Positions 57,793-64,000 of a DNA stretch of 64,000 nt are shown piece after piece (the first letter of the stretch is position 1; each line of letters starts with the position of its first letter). Made by a program: the position numbers and the translations under genes. Origin of the DNA: CAZXFA01 sp964640085 (GTDB lineage Bacteria > Actinomycetota > UBA4738 > HRBIN12); contig CAZXFA010000016.1 in the NCBI GenBank assembly GCA_964640085.1, forward strand, positions 1-64,000. Direction: 5' to 3'. The notes below the pieces were generated by a model. That model saw only the letters and a list, made by a program, of their open reading frames with translations, had not been told where the DNA came from and ran no database searches.

Positions 57793-59187
57793 GTGCTCCT
57801 CGTGCGCGGCGGGACGCTGGTGAACGCGGACGGCTCCAGCCGAGCCGACGTCCTGGTCGACGGCGAGACGATCGCCGCGATCGGCCCCGACCAGGACGTT
57901 CCGGCCGGGACCCAGGTCGCGGACGCGGGCGGCGCCCTCGTGATCCCGGGCGGGGTGGACGCCCACACGCACTTCGGCCTGCGGGTCGGCGAGGTCCTTG
58001 CGGCCGACGACTTCGAGAGCGGGACCCTGGCCGCCGCCTGCGGCGGGACGACCTGCGTGATCGACTTCGCCGGGGCGGGGCGCGAGACCCCGGAGGAAGC
58101 CCTGGACCGGTGGCACGAGATGTCGCGGGGCCGCGCGGCGATCGACCACGGGTTCCACCTCACCGTGACCAGGGTCCCGAAGCACCCGGAGGCGGCGGCC
58201 GCGCGGTTCCGCTGGTTCGTGACCCGCGGCGTCACGAGCGTGAAGCTCTACCTCGCCTATCCCGAGCGGCTGATGGTGGACGACGACACGTTGCGGCGGG
58301 CCTTCGTCGCGGCCAGGGCCACCGGCATCCGGGTCTGCGTGCACGCCGAGGACGGGCTGGAGGCCGTGCGCCGTACCGAGGAGGTCCTGGCGGCCGGCCG
58401 CACCGGACCGGAGGGGCTGCCCGAGGCCCGGCCGCCCCGGATCGAGGCCGATGCGATCGCCTCGGCGGCCCGGCTCGCCCGGGAGGCGGGCGCCTCCGTG
58501 TACGTGGTGCACCTGTCGAGCGCGTCCGGGCTCGAGGCCGTGCGGGCGGCGCGCGCCGAGGGCGCCGAGGTGCTGACCGAGACGTGCCCCCAGTACCTGT
58601 TCCTCACCGACGCCAGGCTCACGAGCGGGGCGGAGGACGCGCAGGACCTCGTGTGCACGCCGCCGGTCCGGGCCGACGCCGATCGCGAGGCGCTGTGGGC
58701 CGGGCTCGCAGGAGACATCCAGGCCGTGTCCACCGACCACCGTCCCTTCACGCGGGCCGATCGCCGGCATGGCACGGCGCACGGACCGTCCTGGCGGGAC
58801 TTCACCCAGATCCCGGGCGGCCTGCCGGGGGTCGAGACGCGGGTCGCGCTCGCCTACCAGGGGGTCCTCGAGGACCGGTTCCCTCCCGAGCGGTGGGTGG
58901 ACCTCGTCTCGACCACGCCCGCCCGGCTGTTCGGCCTGGCGCACCGGAAGGGGAAGATCTCCACGGGGATGGACGCGGACCTGGTGATCTTCGATCCCGA
59001 GGCCCGGCGCCACCTCGACGCGGCATCGCTCCACATGCGGACCGACCACAGCCCGTACGCGGACCTGACGGTCCGGGGGTGGCCGGCCCTCACGCTCGCC
59101 CGGGGCCGCATCGTCGCCCGCGACGGCGAGCCGGCCGACGTCGAGCCGGGGCGAGGACGGTATCTGCGGCGGAACGCGATCGCGTGA
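57793..59187 (+). CDS. D-hydantoinase/dihydropyrimidinase-type amidohydrolase (HyuA-like)
   Basis: A 464-residue cyclic amidohydrolase. Metal ligands: GGVDAHTHFGLRVG, the carboxylated lysine Lys151 in TSVKLYLAYPERL, VHAEDGLEA, VYVVHLSSASGL and STDHRPF. FESGTLAAACGGTTCVIDF, DFTQIPGGLPGVETRV, LFGLAHRKGKIS and GRGRYLRRNAI follow E. coli HyuA (YgeZ), more than other dihydropyrimidinases. It opens hydantoin-type rings to carbamoyl amino acids. It is divergent from the cluster by 49 bases, so it is probably co-regulated. Start is GTG with GGAGG eight bases upstream. Confidence 0.92.
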   Translation: MLLVRGGTLVNADGSSRADVLVDGETIAAIGPDQDVPAGTQVADAGGALVIPGGVDAHTHFGLRVGEVLAADDFESGTLAAACGGTTCVIDFAGAGRETPEEALDRWHEMSRGRAAIDHGFHLTVTRVPKHPEAAAARFRWFVTRGVTSVKLYLAYPERLMVDDDTLRRAFVAARATGIRVCVHAEDGLEAVRRTEEVLAAGRTGPEGLPEARPPRIEADAIASAARLAREAGASVYVVHLSSASGLEAVRAARAEGAEVLTETCPQYLFLTDARLTSGAEDAQDLVCTPPVRADADREALWAGLAGDIQAVSTDHRPFTRADRRHGTAHGPSWRDFTQIPGGLPGVETRVALAYQGVLEDRFPPERWVDLVSTTPARLFGLAHRKGKISTGMDADLVIFDPEARRHLDAASLHMRTDHSPYADLTVRGWPALTLARGRIVARDGEPADVEPGRGRYLRRNAIA

Positions 59188-59224
59188 CCGACTGCGGGAT
59201 CGCGCGCTGGGATCCGGCGCGAGC

Positions 59225-60688
59225 CTACGGGCGCGGGTCCAGGATCAGGGGCGACAGGGGGTCCTGGCGGAAGTCGAACTCGCGCAGCAGGTTCCCGAGG
59301 ATCGGCGCCTCCTCGCGGACGGTGGGGCGGGGGTCGGGACGGCTCATCGTCGCCGGGTCCAGGCGCTGCCCGTCCAGGAAGAGGTCCTCGATCAGCTTCA
59401 GGTACGCGTCGAACGACAGCACCTGCGAGTCGATCATCCCCGACCTCGCCCAGGGGCTGATCATGAAGGCCGGGACGCGGATCCCGTAGCCGTTGCGGTC
59501 AACGCGGGGCGGCACCACGTGGTCGTAGAACCCGCCCCAGTCGTCCCAGACCACGAAGATCGCCGTCTCCTCCCAGTCGGGGCCTCGCATCGCCGCGTTC
59601 ACGATCCGCGTCACGTGGCGCTGGCCTTTCCAGATCGGCTCGCCCGCGCCCGGGTGCTCGCCCACCCCCGAGTAGGGCATCACCCAGGACACGGACGGCA
59701 GCGTCCCGGTCCGCGCGGCCTCGACGTACGCCTCGTGCCCGACGATGTTCCCGAACTGGCCGTTCTCCTGCACCGTGGTGAACCACGGCAGCGGGTTCTG
59801 CTGGGAGACCGTCCGCCGCTCCCCCCTCGCGTTGGTGCACTCGAACGCGCACGTATCGTCGCCGACGTAGTAGGCCCAGCTCACCCCCCGCTCGTGCAGC
59901 AGGTACGTGATGTCGGTCCACGCCCAGATCGGGTCCGGGTCGTCGGTCTTCATCTGCGCGTGCTCCTCCTTGAGCTCGAGGTTGGAGGAGCAGCTCATCG
60001 GGTCGTAGGGATCGGTGCACCGGGCGGCCCACGCCGAGATCAGGAACAGGTGCGCGGGCAGGGTCCAGGAGTCGGCCGGCGCGAACATGCGGTCCTGGAG
60101 GACGAAGCGCCTCGCGTACCGCCAGTAGTTCGGGATCTCTTTGCCGGTGATGTAGCTCATCACGTCGGGCTGCCCCTGCGTGCCGAGGTAGGCGTCACAG
60201 GCCGGGTCGTCGCGGTGGTCGGCGCAGTGCACGGGGCTGTCGATCGCCATCCGGATGAACCCGTCCATACGCCCGCCGTTCACGTCCGCGCGGGAGTGCC
60301 GCTGGGCGTGCGGTCCCCCCTGGTGGAGCTGTGAGCGCGAGCGGAACGGCGGCACGCACCGTCCGAGGATCGGATCGGGGACGCAGACCTTCGGCTTCCC
60401 CGCCCTGGTCATCGGGATACCCTCGGCGCCGGGGAAGGTCCCGAAGTAGTGATCGAACGAGCGGTTCTCCTGGACGATGAAGATCAGGTGCTTCAGGTGG
60501 ATCCGGGCCTGCTCGAGCCTGGTCAGGGGCTCGGGCTCCGGCGCCGCGGGTGCGATCCCCGCGGAGACCGGCTCGGTCGCGCGAGCGCCCGTGTCGGCGG
60601 CGTCCCGTTCGGGAGCGTCGGCCCCCGCGGCGTCGCAGGCCGCGGCGAGCAGGGCCAGGGCGAACGTCGTCGCGAGCCACCGTCTCAC
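59225..60688 (-). CDS. secreted phosphoesterase lipoprotein (phospholipase C/acid phosphatase family)
   Basis: A 487-residue lipoprotein with signal ending LLAAAC (Cys18). The PF04185-type domain has HLIFIVQENRSFDHYFGTFPGAEGIP, NGGRMDGFIR, APADSWTLPAHLFLISAWAA, WAYYVGDDTCAF, MPYSGVGEHPGAG and VWDDWGGFYDHVVPPRVD, the conserved catalytic and metal blocks. It probably cleaves phospholipid head groups or phosphomonoesters outside the cell. It is a clear paralogue of the next upstream gene, whose stop it overlaps by four bases. Confidence 0.9.
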   Translation of the reverse strand: MRRWLATTFALALLAAACDAAGADAPERDAADTGARATEPVSAGIAPAAPEPEPLTRLEQARIHLKHLIFIVQENRSFDHYFGTFPGAEGIPMTRAGKPKVCVPDPILGRCVPPFRSRSQLHQGGPHAQRHSRADVNGGRMDGFIRMAIDSPVHCADHRDDPACDAYLGTQGQPDVMSYITGKEIPNYWRYARRFVLQDRMFAPADSWTLPAHLFLISAWAARCTDPYDPMSCSSNLELKEEHAQMKTDDPDPIWAWTDITYLLHERGVSWAYYVGDDTCAFECTNARGERRTVSQQNPLPWFTTVQENGQFGNIVGHEAYVEAARTGTLPSVSWVMPYSGVGEHPGAGEPIWKGQRHVTRIVNAAMRGPDWEETAIFVVWDDWGGFYDHVVPPRVDRNGYGIRVPAFMISPWARSGMIDSQVLSFDAYLKLIEDLFLDGQRLDPATMSRPDPRPTVREEAPILGNLLREFDFRQDPLSPLILDPRP

Positions 60689-62199
60689 GGCTGCGCCCTC
60701 GTCTCCGGCGTGGGATCCAGGACCAGCGGCGGGATCGGGTCCTGGTCGAAGTCGAACTCCCGGCGCAGGTCTCCCAGGATCCGGACCTCCTCCCGCACGG
60801 TGGGACGCGGATCGGGGCGCCCGTCCGTCTCAGGATCCAGCCGCTGCCCGTCCAGGAACAGGTCCTCGATCAGCTTCAGGTAGGCGTCGAACGTGAGCAC
60901 CTGGCTGTCGATGGTCCCGCCTTCGGCCCACGGGCTGAGCAGCATCGCCGGCACGCGGATCCCGTAGCCGTTCTCGTCCACGCGCGGGGGGGGCACGTGG
61001 TCGTAGAACCCGCCCCAGTCGTCCCAGGTGAGGAAGATCGCGGTCCGGTACCAGAGCGGGCTGCGCATGATCGCGTTGATCACCCTCGTCACGTGCGCCT
61101 GGCCCCGGGTCACCGGGGCCCCGTTCCCGGGATGCTCGCTGTTCCGGCCCGAAGGCATCACCCAGGACACGGTCGGCAGCGTACCGTCCTCGACCGCCCG
61201 GAAGTACTCGGCGTGGGTCTGGATCCGGTCGTGCGTACCCTGCTCGTGCACGGTCGTGAACGACGGGAGGGGGTTCTGGGCCGGCGGGGTCCCGCGCCGC
61301 TCCTCGCGTTCGCAGACCTCGTCGTCCTGCAGGCACGTGCCGTCGCCGACGTAGTAGGCCCAGCTCACGGCCTCCCGGGTGAGCAGGTAGGTGATGTCGG
61401 TCCAGGCGTAGATCGGCGGGTGACTCCCCCGCCGCTGGAGGTCCACGATCCCGTCCTGCTCCAGGTCCGAGCGGCAGCTCATCGGGTCCCAAGGGTCCTC
61501 GCACCGGGCCGACCACCCGGAGACCAGGAACAGGTGGGCCGGCAGCGTCCACGAGTCCGCCGGGGCGAAGAACCGGTCCTGGAGGACGAACGTCTCGGCG
61601 TAGGCCCAGTAGTTCGGGATCTGGCGCCGGGTGAGGTACCCCATCACGTCCGGCTGGCCCTGCGGGCCGAGATCGTCCTGGCACCGCGGGGCCTCGCGGT
61701 GATCGGCGCAGAAGTTCGGCCCGTTCACCAGCGTCCGGATGAACCCGTCCATCCGGCCGCCGTTCACGTCGGCGCGCGAGTGCAGGTGGCCGTGCGGGCC
61801 GCCCTCCTGTCGGAGGGTCCGGTCGTGGTAGGGACGGACGCACCGGTCGAGCACCGGGTCCGGGACGCAGACCTTCGGCTTCCCGTCCTTGGCCATCGGG
61901 ATGCCCTCGGCGCCCGGGAAGGTCCCGAAGTAGTGATCGAACGAACGGTTCTCCTGGACGATGAAGACCAGGTGCTGGATGTTCTCGAACCCGTCGAGCC
62001 GGGGCGGTGGGGATGGGAAGGCCCCGGCGACCGGGCGCGGCGCGGTCGACGGGTCCGGGGACGAGGTCCCGGGAGCCGGGGTCGGCTCGTCGGGTGCCGC
62101 CGCCGAGCCGTCCGGAGCCGCCGCCGACGAGATGCACCCGGCGAGCGCGAGCATCGCGGCGGCCGCGACGAGCGCTCTGTGCGGGCCTCCCGCGGACAT
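60685..62199 (-). CDS. secreted phosphoesterase lipoprotein (paralogue of its downstream neighbour)
   Basis: A 504-residue lipoprotein with signal LVAAAAMLALAGC (Cys22) and a Pro/Ser-rich linker of about 45 residues. It has HLVFIVQENRSFDHYFGTFPGAEGIP, NGGRMDGFIRTL, WAYYVGDGTC, MPSGRNSEHPGNGAP and TWDDWGGFYDHVPPPRVDENG. Identity with the downstream paralogue is high over the domain and low in signal and linker. Its stop overlaps the downstream start (ATGA). A TAGGCT box lies ten bases before its ATG, and the gene is divergent from isocitrate dehydrogenase. Confidence 0.9.
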   Translation of the reverse strand: MSAGGPHRALVAAAAMLALAGCISSAAAPDGSAAAPDEPTPAPGTSSPDPSTAPRPVAGAFPSPPPRLDGFENIQHLVFIVQENRSFDHYFGTFPGAEGIPMAKDGKPKVCVPDPVLDRCVRPYHDRTLRQEGGPHGHLHSRADVNGGRMDGFIRTLVNGPNFCADHREAPRCQDDLGPQGQPDVMGYLTRRQIPNYWAYAETFVLQDRFFAPADSWTLPAHLFLVSGWSARCEDPWDPMSCRSDLEQDGIVDLQRRGSHPPIYAWTDITYLLTREAVSWAYYVGDGTCLQDDEVCEREERRGTPPAQNPLPSFTTVHEQGTHDRIQTHAEYFRAVEDGTLPTVSWVMPSGRNSEHPGNGAPVTRGQAHVTRVINAIMRSPLWYRTAIFLTWDDWGGFYDHVPPPRVDENGYGIRVPAMLLSPWAEGGTIDSQVLTFDAYLKLIEDLFLDGQRLDPETDGRPDPRPTVREEVRILGDLRREFDFDQDPIPPLVLDPTPETRAQP

Positions 62200-62209
62200 G
62201 GACCGCCCG

Positions 62210-62215
62210 AGCCTA
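62210..62215 (-). promoter_or_regulatory. candidate -10 box for the phosphoesterase pair
   Basis: TAGGCT on the minus strand, ten bases before the ATG at 62199, in the 81-base gap to the divergent isocitrate dehydrogenase. Confidence 0.3.
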
Positions 62216-62244
62216 CCAACCCGGCCGGGCGCGGATGCGCCGGA

Positions 62245-62250
62245 TAGCAT
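62245..62250 (+). promoter_or_regulatory. candidate -10 box for isocitrate dehydrogenase
   Basis: TAGCAT on the plus strand, 30 bases before the GTG start, with GAGGAG between. No strong -35. Confidence 0.35.
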
Positions 62251-62280
62251 GGGCACGCACATCGACCCGAGGAGCGCACC

Positions 62281-63744
62281 GTGGAACGTCACACGTCCCC
62301 GTCCGGCAAGACCCTGATCACCGTGATCCCGGGCGACGGGATCGGACCCGAGGTGGTCCGTTCGGCCCAGCGCATCGTCGAGGCCGCCGGCGCCAACGTC
62401 GAGTGGGAGGAACGCCTGGCCGGGGCCGAGATCTTCAAGCAGGGCCTGCCCTCCGGGGTCCCGCCCGAGACGATCGATTCGATCGAGCGCACCCGCGTCG
62501 TCCTCAAGGGCCCGCTGGAGACGCCGGTCGGCTTCGGCGAGAAGAGCGCGAACGTGACCCTGCGCAAGCTGTTCGAGACCTACGCGAACGTGCGCCCGGC
62601 TCGAGAGCTCCCCGGCATCACCACCCCGTACTCGGGTCGGGGGATCGACCTGGTGGTGGTCCGGGAGAACGTCGAGGACCTGTACGCGGGAATCGAGCAC
62701 ATGCAGACACCCGGCGTGGCCCAGACGCTGAAGCTGATCTCTCGCAAGGGGTGCGAGAAGATCGTGCGGTTCGCGTTCGAGCTGGCCCGCGCCGAAGGGC
62801 GGTCGACGGTCCACTGCGCCACGAAGGCGAACATCATGAAGCTCTCCGAGGGGATGCTGAAGCGCACGTTCGAGGAGGTCGCGCCCGATTACCCCGACAT
62901 CGAGGCGAACCACATCATCGTCGACAACTGCGCCCACCAGCTCGTGAAGCGACCGGAGCAGTTCGACGTGATCGTCACCACCAACATGAACGGCGACATC
63001 CTGTCCGACGAGTCCTCGGCGCTGGTCGGCGGGCTCGGGTTCGCCCCCTCGGCGAACATCGGGACCGGCATCGCGATCTTCGAGGCGGTCCACGGCTCGG
63101 CGCCGAAGTACGCGGGCAAAGACGTGATCAACCCCACCGCGATGATCCTCTCGGCGGTCCTGATGCTGCGGTACCTGGACGAGTTCGACGCGGCCGCCGC
63201 GATCGAGCACGCGGTGCTCGTGACGCTCGAGTCGGGCACGCTCACCGGCGACATCGCCGGGTACGACAAGGGGGTCGGCACCACAGCGTTCACCGACGCG
63301 ATCATCGGGAACCTCGGCAGGCGCTCCGAGCGGTGGGCCGTCCGCGACTACAAGCCGATCGTGATGCCGAAGGTCTCCGAGGAGCCCGACCTCGTCCGGC
63401 CGGCGAGCCGGGCGGTGGTCGGCCTAGACGTGTTCGTCGAGTCGGCGGAGGATCCCGAGGAACTCGGGACGAGCCTCCGGGAGCTCACGGCGGACACGCC
63501 GCTCGAGCTCCGGTCGATCTCGAACCGCGGCCGCCAGGTGTTCCCCGCCACGGGGGCCGCGGCGGACATGGTGGATCACTACGCGTGCCGGTTCGGGCTA
63601 CGCGGCGGTCCCGGGGAGCTGGCGGACGACGCGGTGCACGACCTCCTGTCGCGGATCTCCACCCGGTGCCGGTGGATGCACCTGGAGAAGCTCCAGGAGT
63701 TCGACGGGGAGCCCGGGTTCACCAAGGCCCAGGGCGAGAATTGA
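62281..63744 (+). CDS. icd: isocitrate dehydrogenase (long, Thermus-like form)
   Basis: A 487-residue member of the isocitrate/isopropylmalate dehydrogenase family. TLITVIPGDGIGPEVVRSAQRI is the N-terminal motif, SANVTLRKLFETYANVRPAREL the isocitrate-binding loop, DLVVVRENVEDLYAGIEH and NPTAMILSAVLMLRYLD the later blocks, with FEAVHGSAPKYAGKDVINP the cofactor motif. About 150 C-terminal residues beyond the usual core are like those of Thermus-type isocitrate dehydrogenase. NADP is likely but not proven. GTG start with GAGGAG before it; convergent with the DUF488 gene. Confidence 0.9.
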   Translation: MERHTSPSGKTLITVIPGDGIGPEVVRSAQRIVEAAGANVEWEERLAGAEIFKQGLPSGVPPETIDSIERTRVVLKGPLETPVGFGEKSANVTLRKLFETYANVRPARELPGITTPYSGRGIDLVVVRENVEDLYAGIEHMQTPGVAQTLKLISRKGCEKIVRFAFELARAEGRSTVHCATKANIMKLSEGMLKRTFEEVAPDYPDIEANHIIVDNCAHQLVKRPEQFDVIVTTNMNGDILSDESSALVGGLGFAPSANIGTGIAIFEAVHGSAPKYAGKDVINPTAMILSAVLMLRYLDEFDAAAAIEHAVLVTLESGTLTGDIAGYDKGVGTTAFTDAIIGNLGRRSERWAVRDYKPIVMPKVSEEPDLVRPASRAVVGLDVFVESAEDPEELGTSLRELTADTPLELRSISNRGRQVFPATGAAADMVDHYACRFGLRGGPGELADDAVHDLLSRISTRCRWMHLEKLQEFDGEPGFTKAQGEN

Positions 63745-63760
63745 GGGCTCGGATGGAGGC

Positions 63761-64000
63761 TCACTCGAGGGCCGTCTGACCCACGTCGTACACGGGCCGA
63801 TCGTCCTCGACGCGAGCGTAGGGCGGGAGGGCGTGCTCCTCGTCGCCGGCGTCGAGGAGATGGATCACGCGGGCGCCGGCGGCCACGAGTGAGTCGGCGA
63901 TCATGCGGCGGTGACAGCGATGCCAGTCCGACTCGGCGCACAGGAACACGGTGCGTGTCCCGGCCGAGGTTTCGACGAGGCATGTGAGCGCCTCTTGGAA
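63761..64000 (-). CDS. DUF488 family protein, C-terminal part
   Basis: About 79 C-terminal codons, cut by the right edge. VFLCAESDWHRCHRRMIADSLVAAGARVIHLLD contains the family's CAE-x-D-x-x-x-CHR motif, and the frame is open to the edge (FQEALTCLVETSAGTRTV...). DUF488 proteins are small cytosolic proteins of unknown function. The gene is convergent with isocitrate dehydrogenase, 16 bases apart. Confidence 0.85.
   Translation of the reverse strand, partial: FQEALTCLVETSAGTRTVFLCAESDWHRCHRRMIADSLVAAGARVIHLLDAGDEEHALPPYARVEDDRPVYDVGQTALE

Overview
The window looks like uncultured, high-GC Actinomycetota chromosome, recovered as a draft or metagenome assembly. Three things point there. First, the housekeeping block yraN-DUF2469-rnhB-lepB-rplS-trmD-rimM-KH-rpsP-ffh-ftsY-smc-acyP-mutM-rnc-rpmF-DUF177-SepIVA-like-coaD-rsmD-recG has the gene order known from actinobacteria, and DUF2469 and the SepIVA-like coiled-coil protein are lineage markers. 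Second, coenzyme F420 genes are present (cofC and a luciferase-like oxidoreductase). Third, many genes have a TANNNT box 6 to 10 bases before a start codon, as in leaderless actinobacterial transcripts. A run of 100 N at 5029-5128 is flanked by an exact 55-base duplication, so it is an assembly join and not biology.

Layout. 1-19.1 kb: core translation, secretion, chromosome and repair genes, nearly all on the minus strand, with a response regulator wedged between ffh and ftsY, a nicotinamidase, and a MutM that lacks its N-terminal catalytic proline. 19.1-24.3 kb: a thioredoxin-like lipoprotein, rpmB, a membrane-anchored surface protein with a degenerate receiver domain and three repeats, a perfect-hairpin terminator, and a secreted BNR-repeat protein. 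24.4-36.4 kb: thiamin phosphate genes (thiL-thiD), an aldo/keto reductase, PEP carboxykinase, a decayed acetyltransferase, a phosphoribosyltransferase, D-Ala-D-Ala ligase, a trans-sulfuration enzyme, an acyltransferase with an apparent CTG start, bioY, cofC, a cold-shock-like protein, HU and tRNA-Gln(CTG).

36.4-59.2 kb is the most interesting part. It is a tightly packed, almost entirely minus-strand catabolic cluster with a divergent hydantoinase at its head. Transcribed right to left it holds two fold-type-II PLP enzymes, an ATCase-like carbamoyltransferase, a fused XdhD-like molybdenum hydroxylase, SsnA, an F420-type luciferase-like oxidoreductase, a three-subunit xanthine dehydrogenase with an 8-oxoguanine deaminase inside it, a YgeW carbamoyltransferase, and a complete Dpp/Opp-type ABC transporter. 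YgeW, SsnA, XdhD and HyuA are components of the E. coli ygeW/ssnA/hyuA purine (urate) cluster. Here that set appears rebuilt with different lyases, a second carbamoyltransferase, a flavin-dependent or F420-dependent oxidoreductase and a dedicated importer. My reading, which is inference, is a purine, oxidised-purine or hydantoin salvage and degradation pathway that feeds nitrogen and carbon into central metabolism.

59.2-64 kb: two tandem secreted lipoprotein phosphoesterases (phospholipase C/acid phosphatase family), a long-form isocitrate dehydrogenase, and the end of a DUF488 gene cut by the right edge. No insertion sequences, CRISPR arrays, rRNA or prophage genes were seen.
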